From: a virus
Length of the DNA stretch: 32,253 nucleotides
IMG/VR virus record: IMGVR_UViG_3300048115_000581
Location: 1-32,253 of that record
Direction: 5' to 3' (one strand)
Made by a program: the position numbers and the translations under genes. Positions 22,815-29,489 of this stretch are shown here, piece by piece (within the stretch, counting starts at the first letter, position 1; every line of letters begins with the position of its first letter). The notes below the pieces were generated by a model. That model was not told the origin of the DNA, searched no databases, and saw only the letters and a program-made list of their open reading frames with translations.

Positions 22815-24009
22815 TTTTTATATTCTCCATTATATCTTTAAACGTATAAGATGCGTCTTGGTGTAGTTTATAAAACTCATAAGCATCGTTTCTCATTTTA
22901 TCACGTTTTTCAGGGTTATCGTAAAGTTCTAACATTTGGCTAAGTGTTTCATCAAAATTATTTTCATCAAACCAAATGGTTCCAGAGTTTTCGTGTTCTG
23001 AAAGTTTACCTCCAAAGTGTCTATGAGTACAAGCATCACCATACCTTTTATTAAATACTGGTATCGTTCCTGTGCATACAACTTCGCAATGAGTATATTC
23101 AATAGACCTTTGAATAAAGTGAGGTTTCATTCTTGAAAGCTGATACCCAAAACCAACGTTCGACATTCTTTCAAGCATTTGCTCTTGAATGTATGGGCCA
23201 AACACCTGAACATGCGAGCCATAAGCTTCTGATAAATCATATTCGTTAGGGTCTTCTGCAAGTAAGTTTTCAAATTCAGATAGTTCTCTAAAGCCTAAGA
23301 AAGCAGGTGAACGTTCAATACCTTCGTATGTAGTAAGCATATCATTTAGCATTAAGTAATTGTTGTGGTACTTAAACATCTCGATGTAGCCTTTCCAAGA
23401 TGTAGTTCTACCAATCCACTTATGGTGATGTTGATCTTCGCAGGATTCTTTCCAATACTTTTCTTTTACTTCATCGAAATACATTCCTGGTTGGAATGCT
23501 ACAATAGGTGTTCCTTCTTCTTCACCAAATAGTGTAACACTACTTCCTACTTTTTCGCCGGCATATTTTGCAAAATCATTTGTTATTGAATGTACAAATA
23601 TAATATCAGCTTTTTCAATAGCTTCATCTAATGCGCCATTACGTCTTATAGATTGCATTGCATGATCGTGTTGTATTAAAGCAACTGGTACTTTAATTTC
23701 ACTCAACATTCTTTTGAAGTTTACAATTGCTTCCTCTTTTAAACTTAACGCAGGTAATGAATTAATAATTGCAACATCACTTGCGTTTATTTCTTGAATC
23801 ATCGCATCAACTTCTTCGTCTTTGGCAAATTTGAGTTGATGGATGTTATCAGTATTGTGAGCATTTTTTCTTGTCCAAGATTTATCTTTAGACGCAAACA
23901 CTTTATATGTATATCCATTACGTTCGTAATACTTACATTGTTCAAGTGTAAATTTAGTCACTCCACAACCTTCGATGCCGCGGCCCATTATAATTGTAAC
24001 GTTTTTCAT
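22804..24009 (-). CDS. agt: DNA alpha-glucosyltransferase (T4 AGT homologue)
   Basis: A 401-residue protein matching T4 AGT (about 400 residues) along its length as I recall it. MGRGIEGCGVTKFTLEQ (8-24) parallels T4 MARGLEGCGVTKFSLEQ. IQHDHAMQSIRRN carries the His-Asp pair of the AGT active site. WIGRTTSWKGY, GIERSPAF, MLERMSNVGFGYQLS, EYTHCEVVCTGTIPVF and SGTIWFDEN all have near-identical T4 partners. The enzyme moves glucose from UDP-glucose to hydroxymethylcytosine in DNA, shielding it from restriction. The ATG at 24009 overlaps the TGA of a 24-residue upstream gene (ATGA); a frame to 24027 exists but is less likely. It overlaps the methyltransferase gene by 11 bases. Confidence 0.92.
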   Translation of the reverse strand: MKNVTIIMGRGIEGCGVTKFTLEQCKYYERNGYTYKVFASKDKSWTRKNAHNTDNIHQLKFAKDEEVDAMIQEINASDVAIINSLPALSLKEEAIVNFKRMLSEIKVPVALIQHDHAMQSIRRNGALDEAIEKADIIFVHSITNDFAKYAGEKVGSSVTLFGEEEGTPIVAFQPGMYFDEVKEKYWKESCEDQHHHKWIGRTTSWKGYIEMFKYHNNYLMLNDMLTTYEGIERSPAFLGFRELSEFENLLAEDPNEYDLSEAYGSHVQVFGPYIQEQMLERMSNVGFGYQLSRMKPHFIQRSIEYTHCEVVCTGTIPVFNKRYGDACTHRHFGGKLSEHENSGTIWFDENNFDETLSQMLELYDNPEKRDKMRNDAYEFYKLHQDASYTFKDIMENIKNVI

Positions 24010-24080
24010 AAAGTCATTAGATAACATATCGCAACTGCTAACGCTACGAATAATGCTATTGTAAATTCTATCTCAATCAT
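24006..24080 (-). CDS. 24-residue single-pass membrane microprotein
   Basis: A short frame reading MIEIEFTIALFVALAV then AICYLMTL: an acidic N-terminus and one hydrophobic helix of about 18 residues. Both ends are locked to neighbours. Its ATG (24080-24078) lies in the last codons of the gene upstream, whose TGA is 24075-24073. Its TGA (24008-24006) overlaps the ATG of agt as ATGA. Such a double overlap with a clean membrane helix argues for a real gene. It may serve in translational coupling or as a membrane peptide; function unknown. Confidence 0.7.
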   Translation of the reverse strand: MIEIEFTIALFVALAVAICYLMTL

Positions 24081-24363
24081 TTTCTTCTTCCGTCTCGATT
24101 TCTTCATCAACTATCATTCCGCTTAAATTTTCCCAAATGGTTCTTTCGAAAATAAGATCTCCCCAATCGTCTTCACCAATTTCACGGATCCACACAGGTG
24201 GTTCTTCGCTCCAACCATCATTATGTTTATAATGGATGTGTCCTTCATTTGAATCTTCTTCAACACGAATCGTTAAAGGTTTACCATCAACACTGAGTTC
24301 GTAGTTTGTAGTTTTTTTAAAATAAACCTCTCTAGGTTCTATTGTTAATTTAATTTTTGCCAT
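24073..24363 (-). CDS. small acidic protein of unknown function
   Basis: A 96-residue protein, MAKIKLTIEPREVYFKKTTN... . It has a beta-strand-rich first half (YELSVDGKPLTIRVEED), a Trp-rich middle (DGWSEEPPVWIREIGEDDWG) and a strongly acidic end (VDEEIETEEEND). I do not recognise a family. It sits between the two glucosyltransferase genes and overlaps the microprotein gene by eight bases. Small acidic phage proteins often act as DNA mimics or inhibitors, but nothing here shows that directly. A TATAAT lies about 17 bases upstream (24385-24380) without a convincing -35. Confidence 0.7.
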   Translation of the reverse strand: MAKIKLTIEPREVYFKKTTNYELSVDGKPLTIRVEEDSNEGHIHYKHNDGWSEEPPVWIREIGEDDWGDLIFERTIWENLSGMIVDEEIETEEEND

Positions 24364-24380
24364 AAATTTATTTATCGTTA

Positions 24381-25475
24381 TTATAAAATTATATTTTCGT
24401 GGTTAAGATGTCTTTGTAATTCTTCTTTTTGTAAATCGATTAAAGACTTGTCATATTTATTTATGAGCTTTTTAACATCATACTTGTTGTATACATAAAG
24501 CAAATCTTTTAAAATAGGGTTTTGAATAAGTTCTTTATTCGGATCATACTCAATTGAAATTGCAGCTAAAGCATCAGATGCTAATGCTTCATAAAATCTA
24601 AATGTCACTACGTTGTCTAAATGTTCTCTATCTCCTAAAATAAGAGATACTTTACATTTATCGATTGTTTTTCGAAGTTCATTGTTTGGAAGAGTATTAA
24701 TAAAATCAGTTTTAACATTATTTGTTTTATAAGACACCATTAAGTTATTCATACCTTCTGGCATATATTTTTTTACTTGGTCTTCTCTAAATTTTTTCCT
24801 GTTTCTTCCATAGTAAACTATATCCCACTTCTTTTCAGTTGTAGTATCTTTTACTTCAATTTCGTGTTTCCAAATGTATTTAAACCAATCAACTTTAATA
24901 ACTTTATTGATCTTTGAGTTTGGGTGCCATTTTTGAATATCCTTTCCAGGAAAAACGTGCACACAATTTTCAATGTGATTTTCCCAAACATCGTAAAGTT
25001 TTTTGTAATAGTCTAATGAGTTTGGTTTATAATAATCCAAAGATGTCCATTCCTTTTTCTTTATATCCCATCGCAATAATCTTTTTTTATCAAGTAAAGG
25101 TTTAATTGGATTATCAAAAGGTATTAACGGATCCGCAGACATGAAATAAAATTCTCCTTCATAAGGAGTTAAAAAATCAATCATTGGTAAGTAGTTATGA
25201 TTTGGACCACCTCCAAAAAATACTGGCGATGAACCTTGAATTACAATTCTATCGTATTGATTTGCGTCTTTACAATCTTTTATATGTAAATAGTTTTTTG
25301 ATACTTTTTTTGTTTTACCTACCCAACCGATAAAATCAACTTCATAACCATTATCTTCAAGCATTTTTTGCTGATAATAGGATTCTAATTGTCCTGCGGC
25401 TGAAACATTTGTTGAAGATATCACAGGTGGTCTTGATGGAAGATATATTGAAACTATTGCTGCTTTCTTTTTCAT
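24381..25475 (-). CDS. bgt: DNA beta-glucosyltransferase-like protein (T4 BGT homologue)
   Basis: A 364-residue GT-B protein; T4 BGT is about 351. QYDRIVIQGSSPVFFGGGPN (73-92) parallels T4 DYDRLIVVNSSINFFGGKPN. FYFMSADPLIPF (109-120) aligns with T4 IYYLFTDIRLPF, placing D115 at the catalytic Asp. LILGDREHLDNVVTFRFYEA aligns without gaps to T4 LIIGDKNYNDNFITLRVWET, keeping the Arg (293) and Glu (296) of the UDP site, followed by ASDA in both. It should add sugar to hydroxymethylcytosine in DNA, or to glucose already there. The ATG at 25475 overlaps the stop of dCMP deaminase (ATGA). Homology is by eye; the sugar and linkage are not proven. Confidence 0.82.
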   Translation of the reverse strand: MKKKAAIVSIYLPSRPPVISSTNVSAAGQLESYYQQKMLEDNGYEVDFIGWVGKTKKVSKNYLHIKDCKDANQYDRIVIQGSSPVFFGGGPNHNYLPMIDFLTPYEGEFYFMSADPLIPFDNPIKPLLDKKRLLRWDIKKKEWTSLDYYKPNSLDYYKKLYDVWENHIENCVHVFPGKDIQKWHPNSKINKVIKVDWFKYIWKHEIEVKDTTTEKKWDIVYYGRNRKKFREDQVKKYMPEGMNNLMVSYKTNNVKTDFINTLPNNELRKTIDKCKVSLILGDREHLDNVVTFRFYEALASDALAAISIEYDPNKELIQNPILKDLLYVYNKYDVKKLINKYDKSLIDLQKEELQRHLNHENIIL

Positions 25476-25903
25476 AGGTACGTTACTTTTACTTGTGCTT
25501 CGTCTAATAAATTCCTTGCTAATGTACACGAATCGTTCCAACGTGGATCTGAGGATTTATGCATTACTACTTCTTTTACGCCAACTTGTATCATTGCTTT
25601 TGCACATTCATGACAACACGGAAGTCCAAAGACATAAGCAGTTGAATTTTTTAATGATACGCCTGTTCTACAAGCGTTGTAAATTGCGTTCATTTCAGCA
25701 TGACAAATTCTTTCATACTTTGTTTCTCTATCTAAATAATATTCTTTAGTATCGTCAATGCCACGAGGAAAACCATTATATCCTTGTGATAAAACTTGTC
25801 CAGCTTCTCCTACAAACACTGCACCACATTGTGTTGACGGGTCTTTAGACCAAGAAGAAACTTGTCTTGCAAGTTCTAAATATCTTTTATTCCATTTACT
25901 CAT
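25472..25903 (-). CDS. cd: deoxycytidylate (dCMP) deaminase
   Basis: A 143-residue enzyme of the CMP/dCMP deaminase family that turns dCMP into dUMP for dTTP supply. Zinc site: H68-A-E70 (CHAE) and C97-H-E-C100 in LPCCHECAKAM. The N-terminal KDPSTQCGAVFV and GYNGFPRG are family hallmarks. T4 Cd is about 193 residues; this form is shorter, nearer to bacterial and other phage dCMP deaminases. In a phage that makes hydroxymethyl-dCMP it shares its substrate with dCMP hydroxymethylase encoded two genes upstream. It overlaps the DUF1599-like gene by eight bases and the glucosyltransferase gene by ATGA. Confidence 0.92.
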   Translation of the reverse strand: MSKWNKRYLELARQVSSWSKDPSTQCGAVFVGEAGQVLSQGYNGFPRGIDDTKEYYLDRETKYERICHAEMNAIYNACRTGVSLKNSTAYVFGLPCCHECAKAMIQVGVKEVVMHKSSDPRWNDSCTLARNLLDEAQVKVTYL

Positions 25904-26321
25904 ACTGTGTGCCTGGTCTAGAACCTATGCTAATTGGTGGTTGTTTTTTTAAATCGTAATGGTCTTCTGCCATGTATTTACTTTTTTTTAATTCTCGATT
26001 CAAAAAGTCTTTTGTACCATCTTGGCCTTCAATACCACCTCGACAATACGATGCGATAAACGAAGAATAGTTGATTAGATCTTTTGCTGAATCTTCGATT
26101 GATTCAAAGTTTTGTTGGTACTTTTCATCACCTTCCATTGCTTCAATTACAGAATACATTCGCAATACTTTAGCATAAACGATATCTAAAATAGTAAGAA
26201 CACCACGAGGATAATAATCTGCTTGCTTAATTCTTGAGTTTGGATTTTGATAATCGTTTGATTTTTTGATTTGTAGTTCGGCACATTCTTTGAGTACCTT
26301 TAAAGATTCTTTTTCTATCAT
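25896..26321 (-). CDS. DUF1599-like protein (nucleotide-modification-associated)
   Basis: A 141-residue helical protein, MIEKESLKVLKECAELQIKK... . It shows KKSNDYQNPNSRIKQADYYP then RGVLTILDIVYAKVLRMYSV and ESIEDSAKDLINYSSFI. The pattern, with DYQ, K-x-x-R-x-x-S/Y-x-x-E and E-S-I-x-D-x-x-x-D-L-x-N-Y, is that of the DUF1599/Nmad-type family often found near base-modification genes and related to all-alpha NTP pyrophosphatases. A role in nucleotide or modified-base handling is thus likely but unproven. A promoter (26328-26358) ends six bases before the ATG, so the mRNA may be leaderless. It overlaps dCMP deaminase by eight bases. Confidence 0.75.
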   Translation of the reverse strand: MIEKESLKVLKECAELQIKKSNDYQNPNSRIKQADYYPRGVLTILDIVYAKVLRMYSVIEAMEGDEKYQQNFESIEDSAKDLINYSSFIASYCRGGIEGQDGTKDFLNRELKKSKYMAEDHYDLKKQPPISIGSRPGTQYE

Positions 26322-26327
26322 ATCTAT

Positions 26328-26358
26328 ATTATACCATTAGTTGTTTTGTTTGTGAAAC
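26328..26358 (-). promoter_or_regulatory. possible early-type promoter, weak -35
   Basis: On the minus strand GTTTCA (26358-26353), a 19-base spacer and TATAAT (26333-26328), then six bases to the ATG at 26321. The -10 is perfect but the -35 differs from GTTTAC. The box overlaps the stop codon of the upstream gene. Confidence 0.5.
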
Positions 26359-26928
26359 TTTTTCTTTGTTTAAAATAACACAAGACGGATTATGATGATT
26401 GTAATAATGCGGTTTGTAGTTATCGTATTTAGAACGTTTTATATTTCTGCTAAAATCTTTTGCATCAATTATGAAGCGAGGATATACATCCCAACCGCTT
26501 TCTGTTGGAATATTAGTTGCAACAATTATGCGATCATAATGTGCTTTTCTATCTTCAACATTCATGATAAGTTTATCGTTAAAAGAATACCAATCTGAAG
26601 TTAAACTCATCCACTTAACTTCAAAGAAAGCGTCTTCTTGAAATCCTGGAACTACAACATCCCACGCGTAAGATGATGGTTGTTTATGATTAAATTCGCA
26701 ATTGTTACAATGACCTCCTAAAGCATCTGCAATACCAACTTCACAAACTGAAGAGTCAAGTGTTACTAATTCAATTCTTTCTTCTGAACGCTTATCTCCA
26801 CTTCTTGGATTACGTGCCCACTCTTTTATTCCTTCAATTTGAGCATCTTTGCGTGCATGTCCTGCTTCGCGAGATACGTGTATTACTCTACTAAGTTTTT
26901 CTACTAATTCTCTATGTGTTAATTCCAT
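26329..26928 (-). CDS. PD-(D/E)XK-like putative nuclease in the modification operon
   Basis: A 199-residue protein. YAWDVVVPGFQEDAFFEVKW (about 87-106) has the spacing of a restriction-type PD-(D/E)XK core: Asp in W-D-V-V, then F-E-V-K. A conserved-looking CNNCEF follows GGHC upstream, a possible zinc pair, and the C-terminus is Tyr/His-rich (NYKPHYYNHHNPSCVILN). The protein starts with TAATG overlap to dCMP hydroxymethylase. If active, a nuclease made with the hydroxymethylase could attack unmodified, cytosine-containing host DNA, as other T4 nucleases do. The catalytic motif is seen; activity and specificity are inference. Confidence 0.7.
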   Translation of the reverse strand: MELTHRELVEKLSRVIHVSREAGHARKDAQIEGIKEWARNPRSGDKRSEERIELVTLDSSVCEVGIADALGGHCNNCEFNHKQPSSYAWDVVVPGFQEDAFFEVKWMSLTSDWYSFNDKLIMNVEDRKAHYDRIIVATNIPTESGWDVYPRFIIDAKDFSRNIKRSKYDNYKPHYYNHHNPSCVILNKEKVSQTKQLMV

Positions 26929-27680
26929 TATGTTATAAATTTTTTAGAAGTTATTGCGTCTATAGTGTTGCCAAATGCTTGATCTGCAAGAGAGATTGTT
27001 TCTTGTCGTTTGTTTTCAAGATCAATATAGTCATCAATAAATTTGAAGTGACGTTCGTAAACGTGCATTGAGCCAACATTCCAATAGATATTACCAAGTT
27101 CAACTTTGAGTTCGTGACACATCATATCTGCCATGTACTTTTGCCAAGCGAAATCGTTACGATAGCCAAAGACTACATCATTACTACGCATTTGAACAAC
27201 TACTTCGAGTTTGTTGTCGCGGATCATATATTGAACTGCATTAGTGCAGATAAAGTCAGACATACCATTTTTGTCGTATTCTTTCCAAATACTTGGACGC
27301 GTATAAATCATAACTGCACGACGTGAGTCTGGATTCTTGTGAAGTTCCATTGCGCAATTATAGTATTGACTGAAGTTATCTTCGTGAAAAGTAAGATAAC
27401 CATAGTTGGAATTAATCATACCTTTTTTATCAGATATCATTTGCCAAATTTGTGGAACATCACCTGCGATGTCATTGACATTAAGTGAACGAGATAAGTA
27501 CCAATCGAGTTCACGATTGATATAGTCTTGATTAATTTTACCAAAAACTGTGGGTTCGTCTGCTACAAAATTAGCATTAACGATTTCAATTGTTTTTACG
27601 CCAGTTTTATCTTGAACGTAATCTTCTGATTTGCGTTTACGAACAAATTCGTTGCGTATATTTTTTACTGAGTTTTGCAT
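26928..27680 (-). CDS. 42: deoxycytidylate 5-hydroxymethyltransferase (T4 gp42 homologue)
   Basis: A 250-residue member of the thymidylate synthase fold; T4 gp42 is 246. It matches gp42 closely as recalled: DKTGVKTIEIVNANFVADEP (24-43), SNYGYLTFHEDNFSQY, PDSRRAVMIYTRPS and GMSDFICTNAVQYMIRD with catalytic C145. RSNDVVFGYRNDFAWQKYM keeps D176 where true thymidylate synthases have Asn; this Asp selects cytosine over uracil. It converts dCMP and methylene-tetrahydrofolate to hydroxymethyl-dCMP, the precursor of modified phage DNA. The promoter at 27688-27718 ends seven bases before the ATG, suggesting a leaderless mRNA. The stop overlaps the next ATG (TAATG). Confidence 0.93.
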   Translation of the reverse strand: MQNSVKNIRNEFVRKRKSEDYVQDKTGVKTIEIVNANFVADEPTVFGKINQDYINRELDWYLSRSLNVNDIAGDVPQIWQMISDKKGMINSNYGYLTFHEDNFSQYYNCAMELHKNPDSRRAVMIYTRPSIWKEYDKNGMSDFICTNAVQYMIRDNKLEVVVQMRSNDVVFGYRNDFAWQKYMADMMCHELKVELGNIYWNVGSMHVYERHFKFIDDYIDLENKRQETISLADQAFGNTIDAITSKKFIT

Positions 27681-27687
27681 ATGATAT

Positions 27688-27718
27688 ATTATAATCTAGG
27701 TTTAGATAATTTGTAAAC
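27688..27718 (-). promoter_or_regulatory. T4-early-type promoter of gene 42, leaderless type
   Basis: On the minus strand GTTTAC (27718-27713), a 19-base spacer ending AAACCTAGAT and TATAAT (27693-27688), then seven bases to the ATG at 27680. The exact T4 early -35 and the short distance predict transcription starting on or next to the ATG. Confidence 0.78.
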
Positions 27719-27721
27719 TTA

Positions 27722-27991
27722 TTAATGCTTTTTTTGTACAAGCGTATAGCTTGGAATAATTGGAGCATTTTCTCCATTAAAAAATGCTTCTACCCATTCA
27801 AGACGTTTTTCTTCTGGAAGGCGATCAAAAACGCGATCTGCCAAAGGTGTAAAGTGTGTGACTTCAACTGTGACACTTCCAGTTTTTTTGTTAGTATCTA
27901 CAATAATGGAATGATCTCGAGTTGAGTATTCGTCTCGAGTTTTAGTAAGTGTTTCAAATTTTATGTGTTTTACTTTTGCTGTATTTTGCAT
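27722..27991 (-). CDS. small protein of unknown function
   Basis: An 89-residue protein, MQNTAKVKHIKFETLTKTRD... . It has a likely beta-hairpin part (STRDHSIIVDTNKKTGSVTV) and PEEKRLEWVEAFFNG in the second half. No known family is recognised. It stands as a single-gene unit between two promoters: its own at 27998-28028, whose -10 is six bases from the ATG, and that of gene 42 just downstream. The first bases, ATGCAAAA, and the region before them are nearly the same as those of gene 42. Confidence 0.7.
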   Translation of the reverse strand: MQNTAKVKHIKFETLTKTRDEYSTRDHSIIVDTNKKTGSVTVEVTHFTPLADRVFDRLPEEKRLEWVEAFFNGENAPIIPSYTLVQKKH

Positions 27992-27997
27992 AATATA

Positions 27998-28028
27998 ATT
28001 ATAATCTAAGTTTATGGCGGTTGTAAAT
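27998..28028 (-). promoter_or_regulatory. T4-early-type promoter, leaderless type
   Basis: On the minus strand ATTTAC (28028-28023), a 19-base spacer ending AAACTTAGAT and TATAAT (28003-27998), then TATATT and the ATG at 27991. The first base of the -35 differs from GTTTAC; the rest matches the other copies. Confidence 0.7.
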
Positions 28029-28049
28029 TTATTTATGATTTTATTAAAG

Positions 28050-28124
28050 TGGTATCTCCGAGGGGGATCGAACCCCTGTTGCCAGGATGAAAACCTGGAG
28101 TCCTAACCACTAGACGACGGAGAC
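28050..28124 (-). tRNA. tRNA-Glu (anticodon UUC)
   Basis: The minus strand folds as a full tRNA. The acceptor GTCTCCG pairs with CGGAGAT (first pair G-U). The D arm is TCGTCTAGTGGTTAGGA. The anticodon stem CCAGG/CCTGG encloses the loop TTTTCAT with anticodon TTC. The T arm AGGGG-TTCGATC-CCCCT is standard. CCA is encoded at 28052-28050 after discriminator A. D-arm sequence and anticodon identify tRNA-Glu reading GAA and GAG. It lies in the early region between small genes; its 5' 22 bases are shared with the end of the gene at 28103-28297. Confidence 0.95.
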
Positions 28125-28297
28125 TTTTTTACGAAACACTTTGGCTTTTCAGCAAATACGTTAATCGGTGCGGCAGGGCTTCCCCACCACTTTTCAGCTT
28201 GGAGTTTTACTTCATCAGTAAGAGAACGATCACAATCTTTTCCAAAGCTTATGCAACCGCGTTCGGTGCACCAACATCTATCTTTATATCCTATCAT
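28103..28297 (-). CDS. small Cys-rich protein whose end overlaps tRNA-Glu
   Basis: A 64-residue protein, MIGYKDRCWCTERGCISFGK... . Cys at 8, 10, 15 and 22 and one more near 54 suggest metal or disulphide binding; LQAEKWWGSPAAPINVF follows. No family is recognised. The ATG at 28297 is three bases after the stop of the gene upstream, supporting reality. The final seven codons (ending SPSSSG) and the TAG stop lie inside the tRNA gene, in its acceptor and D arm, so tRNA processing would cut the 3' end of its mRNA. Confidence 0.6.
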   Translation of the reverse strand: MIGYKDRCWCTERGCISFGKDCDRSLTDEVKLQAEKWWGSPAAPINVFAEKPKCFVKKSPSSSG

Positions 28298-28300
28298 AAT

Positions 28301-28588
28301 TTACGTACACCAATAAGTTTCAGATGAAGGAGAACAATAATAAGGTGTATCGTATCGTTCCCAAAAGTTTTTATGTGACATCATATTTGTTTTTTCAACG
28401 TAAGTGGTGTGTATTTCAAATCGATCTTTCGGTCCGATCCACGATTGAACTTGTTCTTCAAGCATTTCACGTGTAAGAACTGAATTCAGTTCAACGTCTT
28501 CTTTACTCAAAGGCCTTTCACCTTTTTTCTTGCGTTTATCTTTTCTAAAGACTTCAATAGTGACTAAATTTGGATTAGGGTTTTCCAT
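28301..28588 (-). CDS. small conserved-looking phage protein
   Basis: A 95-residue protein, MENPNPNLVTIEVFRKDKRK... . It has a basic patch KDKRKKKGERPLSKED, VLTREMLEEQVQSWIGPKDR and a Tyr/Trp-rich end (RYDTPYYCSPSSETYWCT). No known family is recognised. The start at 28588 overlaps the upstream TAA (TAATG), which is the usual joint in this operon; a frame back to 28621 would run inside that gene. It belongs to the small-gene early cluster driven from 29373-29402. Confidence 0.65.
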   Translation of the reverse strand: MENPNPNLVTIEVFRKDKRKKKGERPLSKEDVELNSVLTREMLEEQVQSWIGPKDRFEIHTTYVEKTNMMSHKNFWERYDTPYYCSPSSETYWCT

Positions 28589-29061
28589 TATGCGCAAATC
28601 CCTTCTAACATCTCTTGGCATTCTTCAGCGCTATTTGCGATTCTGCCATCTGTAAGTTCATACCGTACGCTGTACTTGTAATTTCGTCCTTCCTTGCAAT
28701 CAACCGCATTAGCATATTCGTAAGTGTGATGATATGATTTGATTCCACGTAGTAAGCAATCTTCTTTACCATTACGTTTTTCTACAAGCCATGAGCCGTC
28801 TTCAGCTTTGATGTAATAAATTCGTTCTTCCCAATCTTCCCATACGTCATTAGTGTGGATAACTGTTTCGTAACTCATGATGTACTCTTCGCTGTAGTCG
28901 TTAGAGTAGCCAATTACTGACTCAATTTCATCAGCCGAGGCGTTGAAAACAAGATAAGTGTTTCCACCTTTTGACTTCCAATACTGAGGGCATTCACCCT
29001 TGCCATCCCACTGGTGGGCGCCATAGTTTTCGCGATATTGTGTTCCTACGATCGTTGCCAT
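28588..29061 (-). CDS. conserved phage protein of unknown function
   Basis: A 157-residue protein starting MATIVGTQYRENYGAHQWDG. A striking block follows: GKGECPQYWKSKGGNTYLVF. I recall this from uncharacterised phage proteins. The remainder is acidic and Tyr/Trp-rich (DYSEEYIMSYETVIHTNDVW, EDWEERIYYIKAEDGSW) with four Cys in the second half, including ECQEMLEGICA at the end. It is coupled on both sides by TAATG overlaps. No function is suggested by motif; an early host-takeover role would fit the operon but is a guess. Confidence 0.75.
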   Translation of the reverse strand: MATIVGTQYRENYGAHQWDGKGECPQYWKSKGGNTYLVFNASADEIESVIGYSNDYSEEYIMSYETVIHTNDVWEDWEERIYYIKAEDGSWLVEKRNGKEDCLLRGIKSYHHTYEYANAVDCKEGRNYKYSVRYELTDGRIANSAEECQEMLEGICA

Positions 29062-29342
29062 TACGCTACCTCCTTTGTTAACATTCCCATTGGTACGTTA
29101 TAAACTGTACCGTTCAACATTACGTCTGCTTTGGTGCGTTTGATTTTCATAACCTCGCCAACAATTTTTCCACCGAATTTTCTGTGGACGAGAGATACGA
29201 TATCACCGACTGATAAGCCAGTTTTGACTGTTGTTCTAAGTGCCTTTTTGCGATCGTTAAATGCTACACGTACGATTTCTAATTCGTCGTTTGATGCTTT
29301 AGCGATGAGAGATTTGAGTTTATTAATTTCTGTTTTTGTCAT
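29061..29342 (-). CDS. KOW-like conserved phage protein
   Basis: A 93-residue protein. A helical N-terminus (KTEINKLKSLIAKASNDELE) is followed by GLSVGDIVSLVHRKFGGKIV then GEVMKIKRTKADVML. That is a G-D-x-V ... G ... G-x-V pattern like KOW/SH3-type nucleic-acid or protein binding domains found in small T4-like phage proteins. It leads the early small-gene operon. A good ribosome site (AAGGAAGG) lies nine bases before the ATG, and the promoter at 29373-29402 gives a leader of about 25 bases. Its TAA overlaps the next ATG. Confidence 0.75.
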   Translation of the reverse strand: MTKTEINKLKSLIAKASNDELEIVRVAFNDRKKALRTTVKTGLSVGDIVSLVHRKFGGKIVGEVMKIKRTKADVMLNGTVYNVPMGMLTKEVA

Positions 29343-29372
29343 AATTTAACCTTCCTTAATTGTTATAATACT

Positions 29373-29402
29373 ATTCTACTATAAGTTTCAGCATTTGTAC
29401 AC
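29373..29402 (-). promoter_or_regulatory. T4-early-type promoter with upstream A-tracts
   Basis: On the minus strand GTGTAC (29402-29397), an 18-base spacer containing AAACTTATAG and TAGAAT (29378-29373). The -10 is one base off consensus. Two seven-A tracts lie directly upstream of the -35 (29411-29432). The ATG at 29342 follows after a leader of about 25 bases with a strong ribosome site. Confidence 0.72.
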
Positions 29403-29410
29403 AAGAAAAT

Positions 29411-29432
29411 GCAGTTTTTTTGCAGTTTTTTT
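29411..29432. repeat. tandem 11-bp repeat with phased A-tracts
   Basis: GCAGTTTTTTT occurs twice without gap (29411-29421, 29422-29432). On the transcribed direction this gives two A7 tracts one helical turn apart, directly upstream of a promoter. Such DNA is curved and A-rich like an UP element, so it may boost the promoter. Confidence 0.7.
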
Positions 29433-29450
29433 GCTCAACTGTTGGTAATC

Positions 29451-29484
29451 AACAACTTATGATAGAAAATAATTCTAAGTTGTT
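29451..29484. repeat. 9-bp inverted repeat flanked by GTTGGTAAT repeats
   Basis: AACAACTTA (29451-29459) is the exact complement of TAAGTTGTT (29476-29484), with 16 bases between. GTTGGTAATCAAC (29441-29453) and GTTGGTAATTAAC (29482-29494) are near-identical direct copies. It lies just after the stop of the primase-like gene. There is no T-tract after the stem on the minus strand, so a simple terminator is doubtful; a protein-binding site or folded 3' end is possible. Confidence 0.55.
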
Positions 29485-29489
29485 GGTAA

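Noticed and set aside
26928-27680. Thymidylate synthase
   Set aside because: The fold is shared, but the sequence follows T4 gp42 and has Asp (D176) at the position where thymidylate synthases carry the uracil-selecting Asn. dCMP hydroxymethylase fits better.
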